A stretch of 64,000 bases of DNA from Eubacterium sp. (GTDB taxonomy: Bacteria > Bacillota > Clostridia > Lachnospirales > Lachnospiraceae): NCBI GenBank assembly GCA_017539165.1, contig JAFYHN010000079.1, positions 62,001 through 126,000 of the forward strand. Direction: 5' to 3'. The notes beneath the pieces were generated by a model. It saw only the letters and a program-made list of their open reading frames with translations. It was not told the DNA's origin and did not search any database. A program made the position numbers and the translations under genes. Below are positions 1-11,900 of this stretch, in pieces; position 1 is the first letter of the stretch, and each line of letters starts with the position of its first letter.

Positions 1-2765
1 TAATCTTCAGGATCGTTATTTATATCAATATTACCATCTCTGTAAAATTGAACAGAAGAACACTCTACAAAGGCATTTGCCTCAAAAACTATAGTCTGGC
101 CAAACGGAACATCTAAACCATTTTCAAGTGTTCCGAGTGATATATTAAGACTTGGTACCTTTGTGGCTGGATTTCCAAAAGCCAACGAAGATATTTGAGC
201 ATCAACCGGAAAATGAATAGCCGCTAAAGAAGGACACATATTAAATGCATTACTTTCAATAAGCTTCAATGAAGCATCAGGAGCAGAAAATTCTGTTAAA
301 TTAGTACAATTTGAGAAAGCATAAGCACTAACTTTATCAATCTTCGTGTTACCCATATCTACATTTGATAATTTATCATCTCCTGCGAAAGCATATTGTC
401 CAAGTGTAGTAAGCTTTCTGGAATTAACAAAGCTTATCGTTTGCAGTTTTTTATTATCTGAAAAAGCATTTCTACCTATAGTCTCAATATTTGAATTAAA
501 TCGTATATTTACTGTTTCTTTACACTCACTAAATGCATAATCATCTATAGTTTTAACAGCTCCAGGGAATGCAAACGTACTTCCTGAGTTATCAAGTTTC
601 AGATAAGTATTCTTTGAAAATGCATTTTTTCCTATAGTTTCAAGACTAGTTTGCGAACTAAAATTCGTAAGTACTCTTAATCCACATTCCGTTGTTTCTG
701 CAATCTTTGCAGGACAGCACTCTGAAAATGCCTGATCATCTATTTTCTTTAATGAGCTGCTACCTGAAAACTTAACCTCACCCAAACCGTAATCCTGATA
801 AAAAGCTTTTTTTCCTATAGTTTCAAGACTCTTTGGTAAACGAAGTTCCTTTATTCCATCTATATCGTTAACGGACGTCGTTTTTCCGTCAATATAATAA
901 CTGCAATTACTAAAAGCAGATTCCTTGATAGCCTTCAAGCTACTAAGTCCACTTAAATCTATTACACCGGATGATGATGTAGATGTATATACGTTATTAA
1001 TTCTTTCTCTGTATGCAAAAGCATATTCACAAATCTGAGTAATACCCATAGGAAGCTTAACTGACATATTTTGTGATGTTTCCGAAATATTATCTGCAGT
1101 TTTATAATAATCAGCAAGCCCTTTTCCATTAAGTATTACAGATTCATTTTCCACATCCTCTGCTACGAGAGTTATACTTTCTGCCCATTTAGGGAGAGTT
1201 TTGATATTTTCGACAGCAAATGCATATGCCGGAACTGATGTAATACTTCCAAGACTCTCAACAGTCTTTATTGACGGTGTATCATAGAAACAATAATCGC
1301 CAATACTTGTAACACTATTAGGTAAATAAACTGTTTCCAGACCTTCAATACGATTATTTGAATCCAACGAAACTTTAAGAGTACTATTCTCAATTTTAAG
1401 TTTTACACAATAAGCAAAAGCATAATTACCGATTGTTGTAAGCTTTGTAGTATTCTGTAAAAAGTCCTTGGTACTTTTCAGATTGCCGTCAAATGTAAAT
1501 GCGTAATCTCCTATGACCTTAAGATTAGATGTATTTTTAATTGTTACTTTGTTAAGGAATGGTGTACAACAAAAAACACCACTATTAAGAGTCGTTATTC
1601 CATCAGGAATATTAATACTTGTTATATCCGATCCTGCAAAAGCTGCAGATCCAAGATCTGTAAGTGATGCAGGTAAAGTAATATCTGTCACCGCAAACGA
1701 AGAATTAAAGAATCCAGATATACCTATCGTAGTAAGCTTGTTTAATGAACCCAACTTAAGCTCACTCATAATTATAGCATCATCAAAAGCTGATCTGTCT
1801 ATAGTAGTCAGATATCCTGCAGCATTTTCAATATTGATGCTCTTTATCGTTGTACTTCTGAAAGCTGAGTTTCCTATTCTGCTAATTTTAGATCCTGAAG
1901 GAATCTCAACTGTAAGTCCATTAGCATTATTAATCTCACTTAAAAATGCATTAGGGATTTCCGTTATATTCGCTGCAAATGTAATCTTATCAAGAGAGCT
2001 ACATCCGGTAAAAACACCCGTTCCCAGCTTAGTAACTGTACCGGGAATACTAACTGCTCCAGAAAGCTTTGAACAGTTTGCAAATGCATTTGAATCTAAC
2101 ATATTAATATTATTACTCAGCTTTAACCCGGTAAACTGATTACACCCAAGAAAAGCAGAATTGCCTAAAGATGTGACTTTCGCCAGATCAAGTACTCCAG
2201 CAGTTTCTGAATTTCCATAAACACTGATTTTATTTAAAGCTAAGCATCTTTTAAATGCATTTACGCCAATCTTAGTAACTCCGGCCGGCATTTTTACAAC
2301 TTTCAGATCGGTCATATTTTCAAAAACCCCATCCTGAAGTTCTGTAATGCTTGTTGGAAGATCAATCTCTGTAACCAAACTAGCCAGTTTTAATCCTGCT
2401 AGATCGCCGTTACCAAGATTATACGGTTTCAGATCCACCCTGCCGGTATATAAAGTAATAGAATCTTCATCCAGTTCATCCTGCATAAACTCTGAAGCTC
2501 TTGACCATGTAGTAATGTCAGTTGTATCAGGATTAATACCCGACTGTGAATATACATCAACCCCAGCCATCTTAGCATTTACAAGTATTTGCATTACCTT
2601 GTACAGCTTTTCACTCTTGAATAAACTTCTCACTCCGGCAGCTTCAACCTGACCAACATATGAACTTGGTTTAAACAGCGGAGTTTCCGCATATCCATAT
2701 GAGAAGATCATCGAAACAGCTAACGTAGAAAGAAAAGTCACTTTAAACAACTTCTTCTTTTTCAT
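1..2765 (-). CDS. BspA-like leucine-rich-repeat secreted protein, C-terminus cut by window edge
   Basis: The reading frame stays open from an ATG at 2765 to the left edge (about 921 codons), so the C-terminus is missing. The start follows a strong GGAAGGAGAGAG site. The N-terminus is a Sec signal peptide (MKKKKLFKVTFLSTLAVSMI, probable cleavage after YGYA). After about 100 residues the rest is a run of BspA/LRR_5 repeats of the form [IV]P..V..IG..AF..C..L..[IV], well over fifteen, somewhat irregular. The family (treponemal/BspA LRR) is exported and often binds host or matrix proteins; its role here is unknown. No anchor is visible in the part present. It lies downstream of the giant Ig-like protein, which carries the same LRR type at its C-terminus, and both have near-identical ribosome sites, so the two surface proteins may be related in use. 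Confidence 0.85.
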   Translation of the reverse strand, partial: MKKKKLFKVTFLSTLAVSMIFSYGYAETPLFKPSSYVGQVEAAGVRSLFKSEKLYKVMQILVNAKMAGVDVYSQSGINPDTTDITTWSRASEFMQDELDEDSITLYTGRVDLKPYNLGNGDLAGLKLASLVTEIDLPTSITELQDGVFENMTDLKVVKMPAGVTKIGVNAFKRCLALNKISVYGNSETAGVLDLAKVTSLGNSAFLGCNQFTGLKLSNNINMLDSNAFANCSKLSGAVSIPGTVTKLGTGVFTGCSSLDKITFAANITEIPNAFLSEINNANGLTVEIPSGSKISRIGNSAFRSTTIKSINIENAAGYLTTIDRSAFDDAIIMSELKLGSLNKLTTIGISGFFNSSFAVTDITLPASLTDLGSAAFAGSDITSINIPDGITTLNSGVFCCTPFLNKVTIKNTSNLKVIGDYAFTFDGNLKSTKDFLQNTTKLTTIGNYAFAYCVKLKIENSTLKVSLDSNNRIEGLETVYLPNSVTSIGDYCFYDTPSIKTVESLGSITSVPAYAFAVENIKTLPKWAESITLVAEDVENESVILNGKGLADYYKTADNISETSQNMSVKLPMGITQICEYAFAYRERINNVYTSTSSSGVIDLSGLSSLKAIKESAFSNCSYYIDGKTTSVNDIDGIKELRLPKSLETIGKKAFYQDYGLGEVKFSGSSSLKKIDDQAFSECCPAKIAETTECGLRVLTNFSSQTSLETIGKNAFSKNTYLKLDNSGSTFAFPGAVKTIDDYAFSECKETVNIRFNSNIETIGRNAFSDNKKLQTISFVNSRKLTTLGQYAFAGDDKLSNVDMGNTKIDKVSAYAFSNCTNLTEFSAPDASLKLIESNAFNMCPSLAAIHFPVDAQISSLAFGNPATKVPSLNISLGTLENGLDVPFGQTIVFEANAFVECSSVQFYRDGNIDINNDPED

Positions 2766-2800
2766 ACTCTCTCCTTCCAATAATGAAAAATAGTTTGTGT

Positions 2801-2848
2801 AAAAACCAGTACACATAGCTACAATGGAACAGTAACCTGTGTACTGGT
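2801..2848 (-). terminator. Rho-independent terminator of the giant Ig-like gene
   Basis: Perfect 11-bp inverted repeat (ACCAGTACACA at 2805-2815 and its complement at 2838-2848, 22-nt loop). On the minus strand it is followed by TTTTT. It lies about 55 nt past the stop of the 2904-12671 gene. It is also only about 40 nt before the start of the LRR gene, so it could sit in that gene's 5' leader. Confidence 0.6.
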
Positions 2849-2877
2849 ATTTTAGCATTCTTTGAATTATTTGAAAA
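2849..2877 (-). promoter_or_regulatory. Possible promoter for the LRR protein gene
   Basis: Minus strand: TTTTCA, 17-nt spacer, TAAAAT at 2849-2854 with an upstream TG (extended -10). The predicted start of transcription falls inside the hairpin arm at 2838-2848, which is awkward, so this is a weak call. Confidence 0.3.
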
Positions 2878-2903
2878 TAACTATTTTAGAGATTAACGGT
2901 CAC

Positions 2904-5900
2904 TTATTTTGTTATTTTGGCCTTTTTAGGAACTCCGGATTTATTCAGCATCTTTGTATACGCTTTAAGCTTTGCTTTTGGACATTTAATCTTTGCCAAC
3001 TTATTTATTGTCTTAAATGCTCCCTTTCCTATCTTCTTAAGCTTTGTAGCCTTGATTGTAACAGTTATTAGCTTAGAGCAGCCGGCGAATGCATTGTTAC
3101 CTATGCTTGTAACCTTTGCCGGAATTGCTATTTTTGTAAGTGAAGTACATCCCTTAAATGCATTATTTCCTATGGTGGTTACATTTGCTCCTATAGTAAC
3201 CTTCTTAAGCTTTGTACAACCCATAAATGCATTCTTTTCTATAGTCTTAACATTCTTTCCTATAACAACGGCCGTTATAGTCTTGTTGTTTTTAAATGCA
3301 TTAGCCTTTACAGATGTTACATTAACTGTCTTATTTCCAATCTTTACAGTTTCTGGAATCTTAACAGTTCCTTTAGCCTTAGGATTACCGGCGTAAGTAA
3401 CAGTATTATCAGCGTTTACTACATAAGTAACTCCATCTACTGAAGTTGTCTTTCCAGGTGTAAGTGTATTTGCATCTGTGTTTCCGGAATTGCCACCTTG
3501 GTTTCCACCGTTGTTACCTCCCTGGTTTCCACCATTACCACCTGAACCTCCGTTAGAATCATTAACAACTACAGTACATGTTGCCACTTTTCCACCGGAC
3601 ATCTTACTGCCGTATGTAATCGTTGCTGTTCCTGCTGATACCGCCTTAACTTTAATAGTATTCAACGAAACATCTCCAACTATCGATACTACTGCACTAT
3701 TACTTGTGCTCCATCCAAGAGGCTCTGTAATAAGTGCTCCGGTATTTGAAACAGCACTTCCAACTAAATCACCTGAAACATCTCCCACTTTAAGCTTAAG
3801 CGAAGTTGTATCAATTGTTACTATATCTGCCATAACATGACTAACAGTCACTTCACAGACTGCTTTTATTTTTGCATCATCGACTGACGCAACAGTAATC
3901 TGCGCTGTCTTTCCGGGACCACATCCTACTATCTCAACTGTCTGAGAATTACTTACCGCTCCGGAAGCACCGTTTATCTTTACAACGTCTTCATCAGAAG
4001 ATGTCCATTTGAATCCACCTTCAGAACCGGTCGGATATGATGCTGTAAGTTTTGCAGTTCCATCCGGTGCAATAGTTACTTTAGAAGTATCCAGAGAAAT
4101 ACTGCTTCCTAAGATAGTCACTTCGCATCTTGCTATCTTACCATTTTGATCATTACTTCCATATGTTATAGTTGCAGTTCCGGATGTCTGTTTAGCTCTA
4201 AATGTAGGTTCAGTTGTAAATTCTCCTTCGATACAATCAATCTTATTACTTGGGAATCCCCAAATAAGAGACTCCGTAACATCACCGCTTGTGCTCGAAG
4301 CTGAGCCTTTTAGTTTAAATGTTTCACCCGCATTAACTGTAATTGACGTTTTGTCAATAGTTACATTATCTGCTTTTTTATCAATCACGTCGACTTTGCA
4401 TGTTGCCACTGCTTTATTATTCGACGCTGCTTTAACGGTTATAGTTGCCGATTTTTTAGGAGTTATACCACGAATTGTAACTTTCTGAGAATTAGCTACT
4501 TCATCTGTATTAGATACTTCAATGCTGGCTATTTCAGAATCACTTGTTTCCCATATAAACTTATCCGTAGCATACTCATTTAATGTTGCAGTAAGATCAA
4601 CTGTATCTCCGGCTTCAATTCTTGTACTGTTTGTATCCAATGTAAGCGATGTAACCGGTACAAATACTGTAACCTCACAATATCCTCTGACTCCATTTTC
4701 CTGATCCTTGCTTCCATAATAAACTTTGGCAGTTCCAGGAGAAACAGCTTCAATGGTTGCTTTATTTGTATCCTGACCTTGAATAATCTTTACTATCTTC
4801 TCATCTGATGTAGTCCATTCAAGTTTTTCAGTAACAGTAGTACCTGTCTGAGGTGTTGCTGTACCGGTAAGCATTTTAGTTTTACCTTTTTCAAGAGTTA
4901 ACTCTGTTGAATCAATAGTTACCGAATGAGCCATAACATTTTTCTTAATATTAAATGTTAATACACCCTTTACTCCACCTTCGTATAATTCAGAACCTTT
5001 TGTTGTAGCCGTGATTCTTATACTTCCAGGTTTAAGTGTAGTTACACGACCGTCATCATCAACTATAGCTACACTTTCATCAGAAGATGACCATGTAACA
5101 CTATCAGTCGTTCCTCTGCTTAGCTTAGCAATAAGCTGATAATCATGATTCTCAAAAACTGTAGTAGTGTTATTTGATATCGGTTTATCGACATATTGAG
5201 GGTTATTTGTTGCATATGCAATATCTACTTTAGTCGCCGGATCATTTACTATTACCGTAATATCCTTTGACATGCCCTTCTTAGTCATTAATGTAATATA
5301 ACTCTGTGCCTGTTTAGTTCCACCGGTAATCTCTAATACAGCTTTATTGACATTGTTATTATCTAGCGTTCTTACACTACATGTAAACTTACCTTCTGCT
5401 TCACTTGGAACGTCAATAAACACAGGATCATCACAATCACCGTCGTCGCATATTGCTTCAATATCAAACGCCACAGTTGTATTCTTGCTAACTCCTCCGG
5501 ATGCATTTACATATATTGCTCCATCTATAAGATCTGCATTTCCGCCTTCCAGCTTACGTTTGATAACTATGTCGTCAGCCGGATGTTGAACATCCTTATC
5601 AATTATATTAAAGAATACTTCCTGTCCACTCTTGTTCGAAACAGTAGTTGATTTTGTAGCTTTAAAGTTTCCTGTTGTCACCGGAAGAATTGCAACTACT
5701 CCCGATTCAGTTCCAAAATTGATATTAGTAGATAAATCTTTAATACCATTATCCTTACCATAGAACGTTGTATAATCTTTTCCTTCTACCAGTACATAAT
5801 CTCCATAGCGTGCTGTTACATCTGGTCTGAGGAATGTACCGCATTCATACTGATCCGGTATCTCATCTATGATAACCTTGGTCTTGTCAGAGATATCAAC

Positions 5901-8900
5901 TTGATCAATTTTGAATTTAACCTCCTTATATCCCGTATAATTACCTTTACCGGATACCTTTATAACAGAGTCCTTCTTTGTCACGTTGTAGCTATCAACA
6001 TTATTATCATAATCTAGTGTATAATCTATATCTTTTACCAAAGTCATCGAATTATACTTACTAGATATATCAGGAGTAACTTCTTTACTTGTATATTCCT
6101 GATTAGCCACATTAGCAAATGTAACTCCACTTGTTATATCCTTAGGCACAATTTCAAATGTTGTACTTATTGTACCCGTGTAATTCTTGGTACCTGTAAT
6201 AGTAACTGTAGCTGTACCTGCATTAATATTGTTGGTATATGAATAATTAACGTCTTTATTGTTATCTGCGTCATAGACAAGATTACCTGTCCATGATTTT
6301 CCTTCATCAAATGAAGCTCTTATTAAGACATCTTTATTTGGTGTAATGGCAGAACCAGTATATATTTGATCCTGAATAGAACCAGATTCAACCAAATCAT
6401 TACCTTTAACAAATCTTACTGACTTTTCAAGATTCGCTTTAAGATCAAATGGTAAAATACTGTAGTTAACCTTAAATGAGCCTTTAAAGTTACTATTATT
6501 TGCAGCTGTTATAGTTAGTACATAATCCTCACCCGCATCGGTATATCCCTGTGAAACAGTATAGTCTTGTCCCTGAACAAGTTTTTGCTCATTATCACCA
6601 TTCTTATAGATAATCGAGAGCTCCGGTATCTGTGGTTTTCCGTTATATACTACATCAGTAACATCAACATCTATCTCACCATCATGATTTATACCATCTC
6701 CCAAGGATTTCTGAAGTATCTTATATGATATTTCTTGGGATCCTGTATAGAATCCTCCTGATACTTGCGAAAGGGTATACTTGTAAGTTCCTACCTTTCC
6801 ACCTTCCGGATAACTGTTTGATGAAATATAATCATTGCCATTTATTAACTTATAATTATCTCCTCTTGAATCTACTGAACTTATTGCCTCTTCTTTAAAT
6901 TCAGGAATCATTCCATTCGGTAGATAGGTACGATCTTCAATTCCCGAAACATTTACATATGGAACCGTTGTACTAGCATCAACTTTCCTACTACCATTAA
7001 TTGGCGCTGTAACTGTAACATTATATGTTTCTTCAAGATCCGCACTCGTAACTTTAATCGTAGTATTACCAACTTGCTTGAATTTTAGCTCAACCTGGCA
7101 ATTATTTGTATCCTTAGAAACAACCTCCAATACATTTGGATTACCAATAGTCCACTCTACTTTTGCATCCTTTAGTGACTGGAGTTCTTCATCTACTACA
7201 ACTCCATATACTGTATTAGATTTATCAACTACTCCATTTATTATTCCAACATCTGCTGCCGTAGCATTTTTAGCCGTTTTTATTGAAATAGAAGTCTGAG
7301 GTTCATATGCAACGATTTCAAATGAAGCTTCCTTACCATCTTCAAATTCACTACCATAGTGTATAGTGGTTTTTCCTGGATCTATTGCCTTTATTACTGC
7401 TACCGACGTTTCCTTGCCTTCCACTATTTCTACTATATTTTCATTATCAGAATGCCATACCAGATTCTCAGTTACATTTCTTCCATCTTTTCCGACTGCA
7501 GTACCAACAAGTTGAGCTTGTTTACCAACTCTTATCTTATCTACAACCGGCTCTATGGAAATAGATTCTGCCATAACATTTTCTGATACGTTCATGGTAA
7601 CATACCCCTGAACTCCACCATCATAAAGTTCAGAAGGATTTGTTGTAGCTGTAATTATAGTGCTTCCTTTTTTAAGTGCAGTTACACATCCAAATTCGTC
7701 TACCGTAGCTACACTTTCATCCTTAGATTTCCAAGTTACAGTATCTTTAGTACCTCTACTAAGATTTGCAATCAACTGATACTTATGTCTCTCACGAACT
7801 TCTGTTACCCCATTGGCAATATCCGATTTAACATGATTCTTCATATCAGTTTTATTCTTATCATATGATAACTGGACTTTAGTGGCAGGATCATTAACCA
7901 CCACTGTGATTATCCTTTCAGTTCCACCCTTAGTCTTGATCGTTATCTCACCATTAGCAGCTTTATTTCCTCCCGTAATGGTAAGTATCGCCTTATTTCC
8001 TTTTGAGATATCGAGGGTTTCAACATTACATGTAAACAGCCCTTTATACGCATCCGGTATAAAAGCATAAATAGGATCGTCACAGTCACCATCTGAACAA
8101 ATAGCTTCTATATCAAATTTAACAATAGTATTAACACCTACTCCTCCCATTGCATTAACAAATATAGTATCTTCCTTGAGAAGGTCTGTACTTTCTCCCT
8201 CAGGTACTATTCTCTTTATTGTGATAGAATCAGCAGGATTATTAATATTTTTATCAACAATATTAAAGAATATCTCCTGACCATACTTTCTGCTGATATC
8301 AGTTTGTGCAGATGCCCTAAAGTTTCCTTTATCAACAGGAAGTATTGCAACTACTCCTTTTCCTGCTCCGACCGAATAGTTGTATTCCAGGTCCGTTCCA
8401 TTATCTTTTCCATAGAAAGTCGTATAATCTACACCTTCTACCAGTTTGTAGTCTCCACAATGAACGGATATTTCAGGTCTTAGGAATGTTCCACAATCGT
8501 ATTGATCTTCTATAGGATCAATTACAACTTTAGTACTATCAGAGAGATTAACCTGATTGATCTTGAACTTTACTTCTCTTTCCCCAATATAATTTCCGGG
8601 ATGTTCATCATCTTTTCTACCTTTTATTGTAATAACAGCATATTGATTTCCTGTCTTTACATAGCTATCAATATTATTCTGATAGCTTAATGTATAATCA
8701 AGTCCAGGAATAAGCACTTCGCCATTGTAAGTAGCTGTTATCTCCGGAGTGATTTCAAAACCTGTATACTCCTGTTCAGCTACCGCTCCAACCTTAAACA
8801 TATTGTCAGCCACTGATATATTTTTAGGTAAAATATTAAATGTAGTACTGATTTCGCCGGTATAATTCTCCTTACCGGTTATAGTAATTGTCGCAATACC

Positions 8901-11900
8901 TGCATTAACATTGTTTTCGTATGCTAAATCAATATAAGTTGTATTTGTTGCAGAATTAATCGGCTGACTAAACTTATCAAAGCCATCGTACTTAACACAT
9001 ACAGATGGTATTGGTGTTATTGCCTTTGTAGTATAAGTCTGATCTGCTATTCCACCTTCTGTAACATATTCTTTAGTTTGCTGATTATAAAATGCGACCT
9101 GACCTTTTTCAAAATACTCTTCAAGATCAAACGGTTTTATTTCATATTTAAATTGTACTGATCCGGTAAAGTTACCTTTTCCTGTAATTGTAACTTCATG
9201 TTCTCCGGCATTTATTGCTGCCTCAGTACTCATCGTATAATCTGTGCCCTTAACAAGTATCTGTTTTTCTTCTCCTACTTGATAGGTAATGATAAGTTCT
9301 GGTTTCTGACTGGTTGCATTATATATAAGCTCTCCAACCTGTACTATTTTAATTTCCGCATCTGTCTTGTATCCGGAACCAATTGTTTTAGGATATATTC
9401 TATAATTTTCTGTTCTTGTGCCTGTATATAGGCCGGTAGTTCCCTGTGTAAATGTAAGACTATATCTACCTATTCCATCTCCTTCTTTAAAGGAATCTGT
9501 AATTATATAGTCTCCACCTTCATCCAATACTTCTTTAAGAACATAGTTTCCGTCAGCATCAGCTCTTGAATCCATATCTCCACCTGCTGTCAGCACAGGT
9601 TTTATATCAGGCTGTGCTATACCATTAGGCAGATAAATGTATGCTCCTTCTGAAGGCGTATTATCTACATTAGTATTAACGCCTGATAACGTAATATTAC
9701 CGTCTGTAAATGGAGCTGTTATGGTTGCTGTAGAATATCCTTCAGTTGTACCACTTTTAGCTATAATCTGCGCCGTACCTACTCTTTCAGTAGTGGCAGT
9801 AACTGATGACCCCTGATTCTTATCAATATTTAATACTCTTTCATCGCCCTCTTTTACTCTCCAATCCACTGTAGGGTTAGTCTGAGGCGTACCATCTCCA
9901 TCAGCGTTATCATAAACTTTTACCGTCAGATTCTTCTTCTGATATTGAGTACCGCTCTTATAAACTGATGTCCAATCATCCGGTTCTATACGAACAGCTC
10001 CGGCTTCCTTAACTCTAATAGATATAGCAGCACTCAGCTTTGATGATATATGAACTCTGTTACCATGCTTATGCATAGTATACGCCTGAATAATAGATCC
10101 ATTTACTGTATTTGGATCATCGTCTGTTCTACTCTTTGTTCTGATTTTTACAGTATTTCCACCATCATATATTTCTGATACTTCACTTCCATCATCTTTT
10201 ACGAATACAATCTTACTGCTATCAACAGACTTCCAATACAGTGTTTCATCAGTATTTTCAGGTGCTACTGTAGCTATCAGATCATAGTCGCCATTTACAT
10301 TTACGGTTGGATTAGTACTTGGGTTCTGTCCTAAAGCCAATGTAACCTTAGATGTTTTTATTTTTGTGTTTATTGGAATATTGATATTTTTACTATATGA
10401 CAAATATTCCTTTTGTCCTTCATGTTCTGAATCTATATATTCAGGTATAGGGTTTCCGTTCTCATCTAATTCAATGTCTCCTTCAGAATTCTTCTTAAAT
10501 ATCTGCGAACTAAGTGCGCTGGCTTTAAGAAGTGAACTTTCTTCTCCCGAACCTTTTACCCATGATATACTTGTAGCTCGCTGATCTTTAGATGAATCAG
10601 TTTTCTCTATAAATGCAGAGTTTTCCATTATGTTATAGATTATCTGATCAGGTGCTTCATTGCCAATGTTCTCCGGTTCTGTAATGATATCTACTTTTTC
10701 ACCTTCATATAAATCTATATTATCATTATCAAATAATACAGATGCTGTATCCGAAACAACTCCTGTATCCTTATTCTTATAATTATATCCGGATAGATTT
10801 GTAGTATACTCTGCCTTTAGTTCTCCGGAAGATGATGGATACACTTTTAACATAAATGCAACATTAATATTTGTTGCCGGAGTCTCGGAATCAGTTCTGT
10901 CTCTTGCTGTAGATATATTAATGTTCAGCTCTTTTTCTTCGTCAACATCTTTTATAACTTTAAAAGTATATTTGAAAATATTATTGGCTAACTTTTCCGG
11001 TTCGCTTATAGATAAATATTCAGATGTAAGCGCATTATTAACTCTTACATTAAGCGGCTCATTAGCCCCGGCATCCTCTTCTACAAGTAAGCTGATTTCA
11101 TTATTATATCTAACAGTAGCACTTGTTGAACTCTGCCCTGTAGCTTCTGAATTACCAACTATATTGTTGTCTGATATCTCATTCTTATATGTTATAAGCT
11201 TCGATGTAGGCTGAGAGATAATAATCTTGCAGCTCTTAGTAATCTTTTCATCTTCAGTAGATACCTGAAGAATATATTCGCCGGATTTATTAAACTTATA
11301 TTCAGCAATCTTCTCATTTTCGCTTTTGTAATTAACTGTTTTTCCATCTAACTTAAAATGGAAATAATCATTTGTTTTAATTTCATTACCTTGTCCATCA
11401 AACTTTCCAGTATGACCGATAACAAGGTTATCTAGTCTTACTGTTGTATTGATAAGAAAATTATATTCAACCTCTCCATCTTGTGAGAGTTCACTGCCAT
11501 CTTTTAAAAATCCTATCTTTATTGCTTTACGCCACTCTGATATACCAAGTCGAGTAATACATTGAAGCTTTCTACCTAGTAAAGCAACACATTTGTTTTT
11601 TTCGTCAGTTGCATCAATACCACTATTAGTTTCAGTTAATACATATATATCTCCAATACCCCTATCACTATATGCATTAAATATGCCTCTTGATGAATCA
11701 GCTTTAGTAACTCCACCTGACACCCTTGGTGAAACTGTTCCATTCGCAGCTTCCTGTTCTTCATCTGTCAAAACCTTGGCACTATCACTAATAAGATTTC
11801 TTCCAGCAGTTTTTAATATACCAGTACTATAATTACTTCCTTTAAGAATAAACCAATTATATCCATCAGTTCCGCCTCCTACTGCATCTATTGTTGCATT

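Noticed and set aside
1513..2139. 208-codon plus-strand ORF
   Set aside because: Exact antisense of LRR repeats; hydrophobic low-complexity reading without ribosome site.
1..2700. CRISPR-like or tandem DNA repeats
   Set aside because: Recurring short words such as AAATGCATT are codons of LRR repeats, with irregular spacing and no identical spacers.
2917..3840. Plus-strand ORFs of 159 and 120 codons
   Set aside because: Antisense of the LRR and Ig regions of the giant gene; Pro/Leu-rich shadow translation of its Gly/Asn linker.
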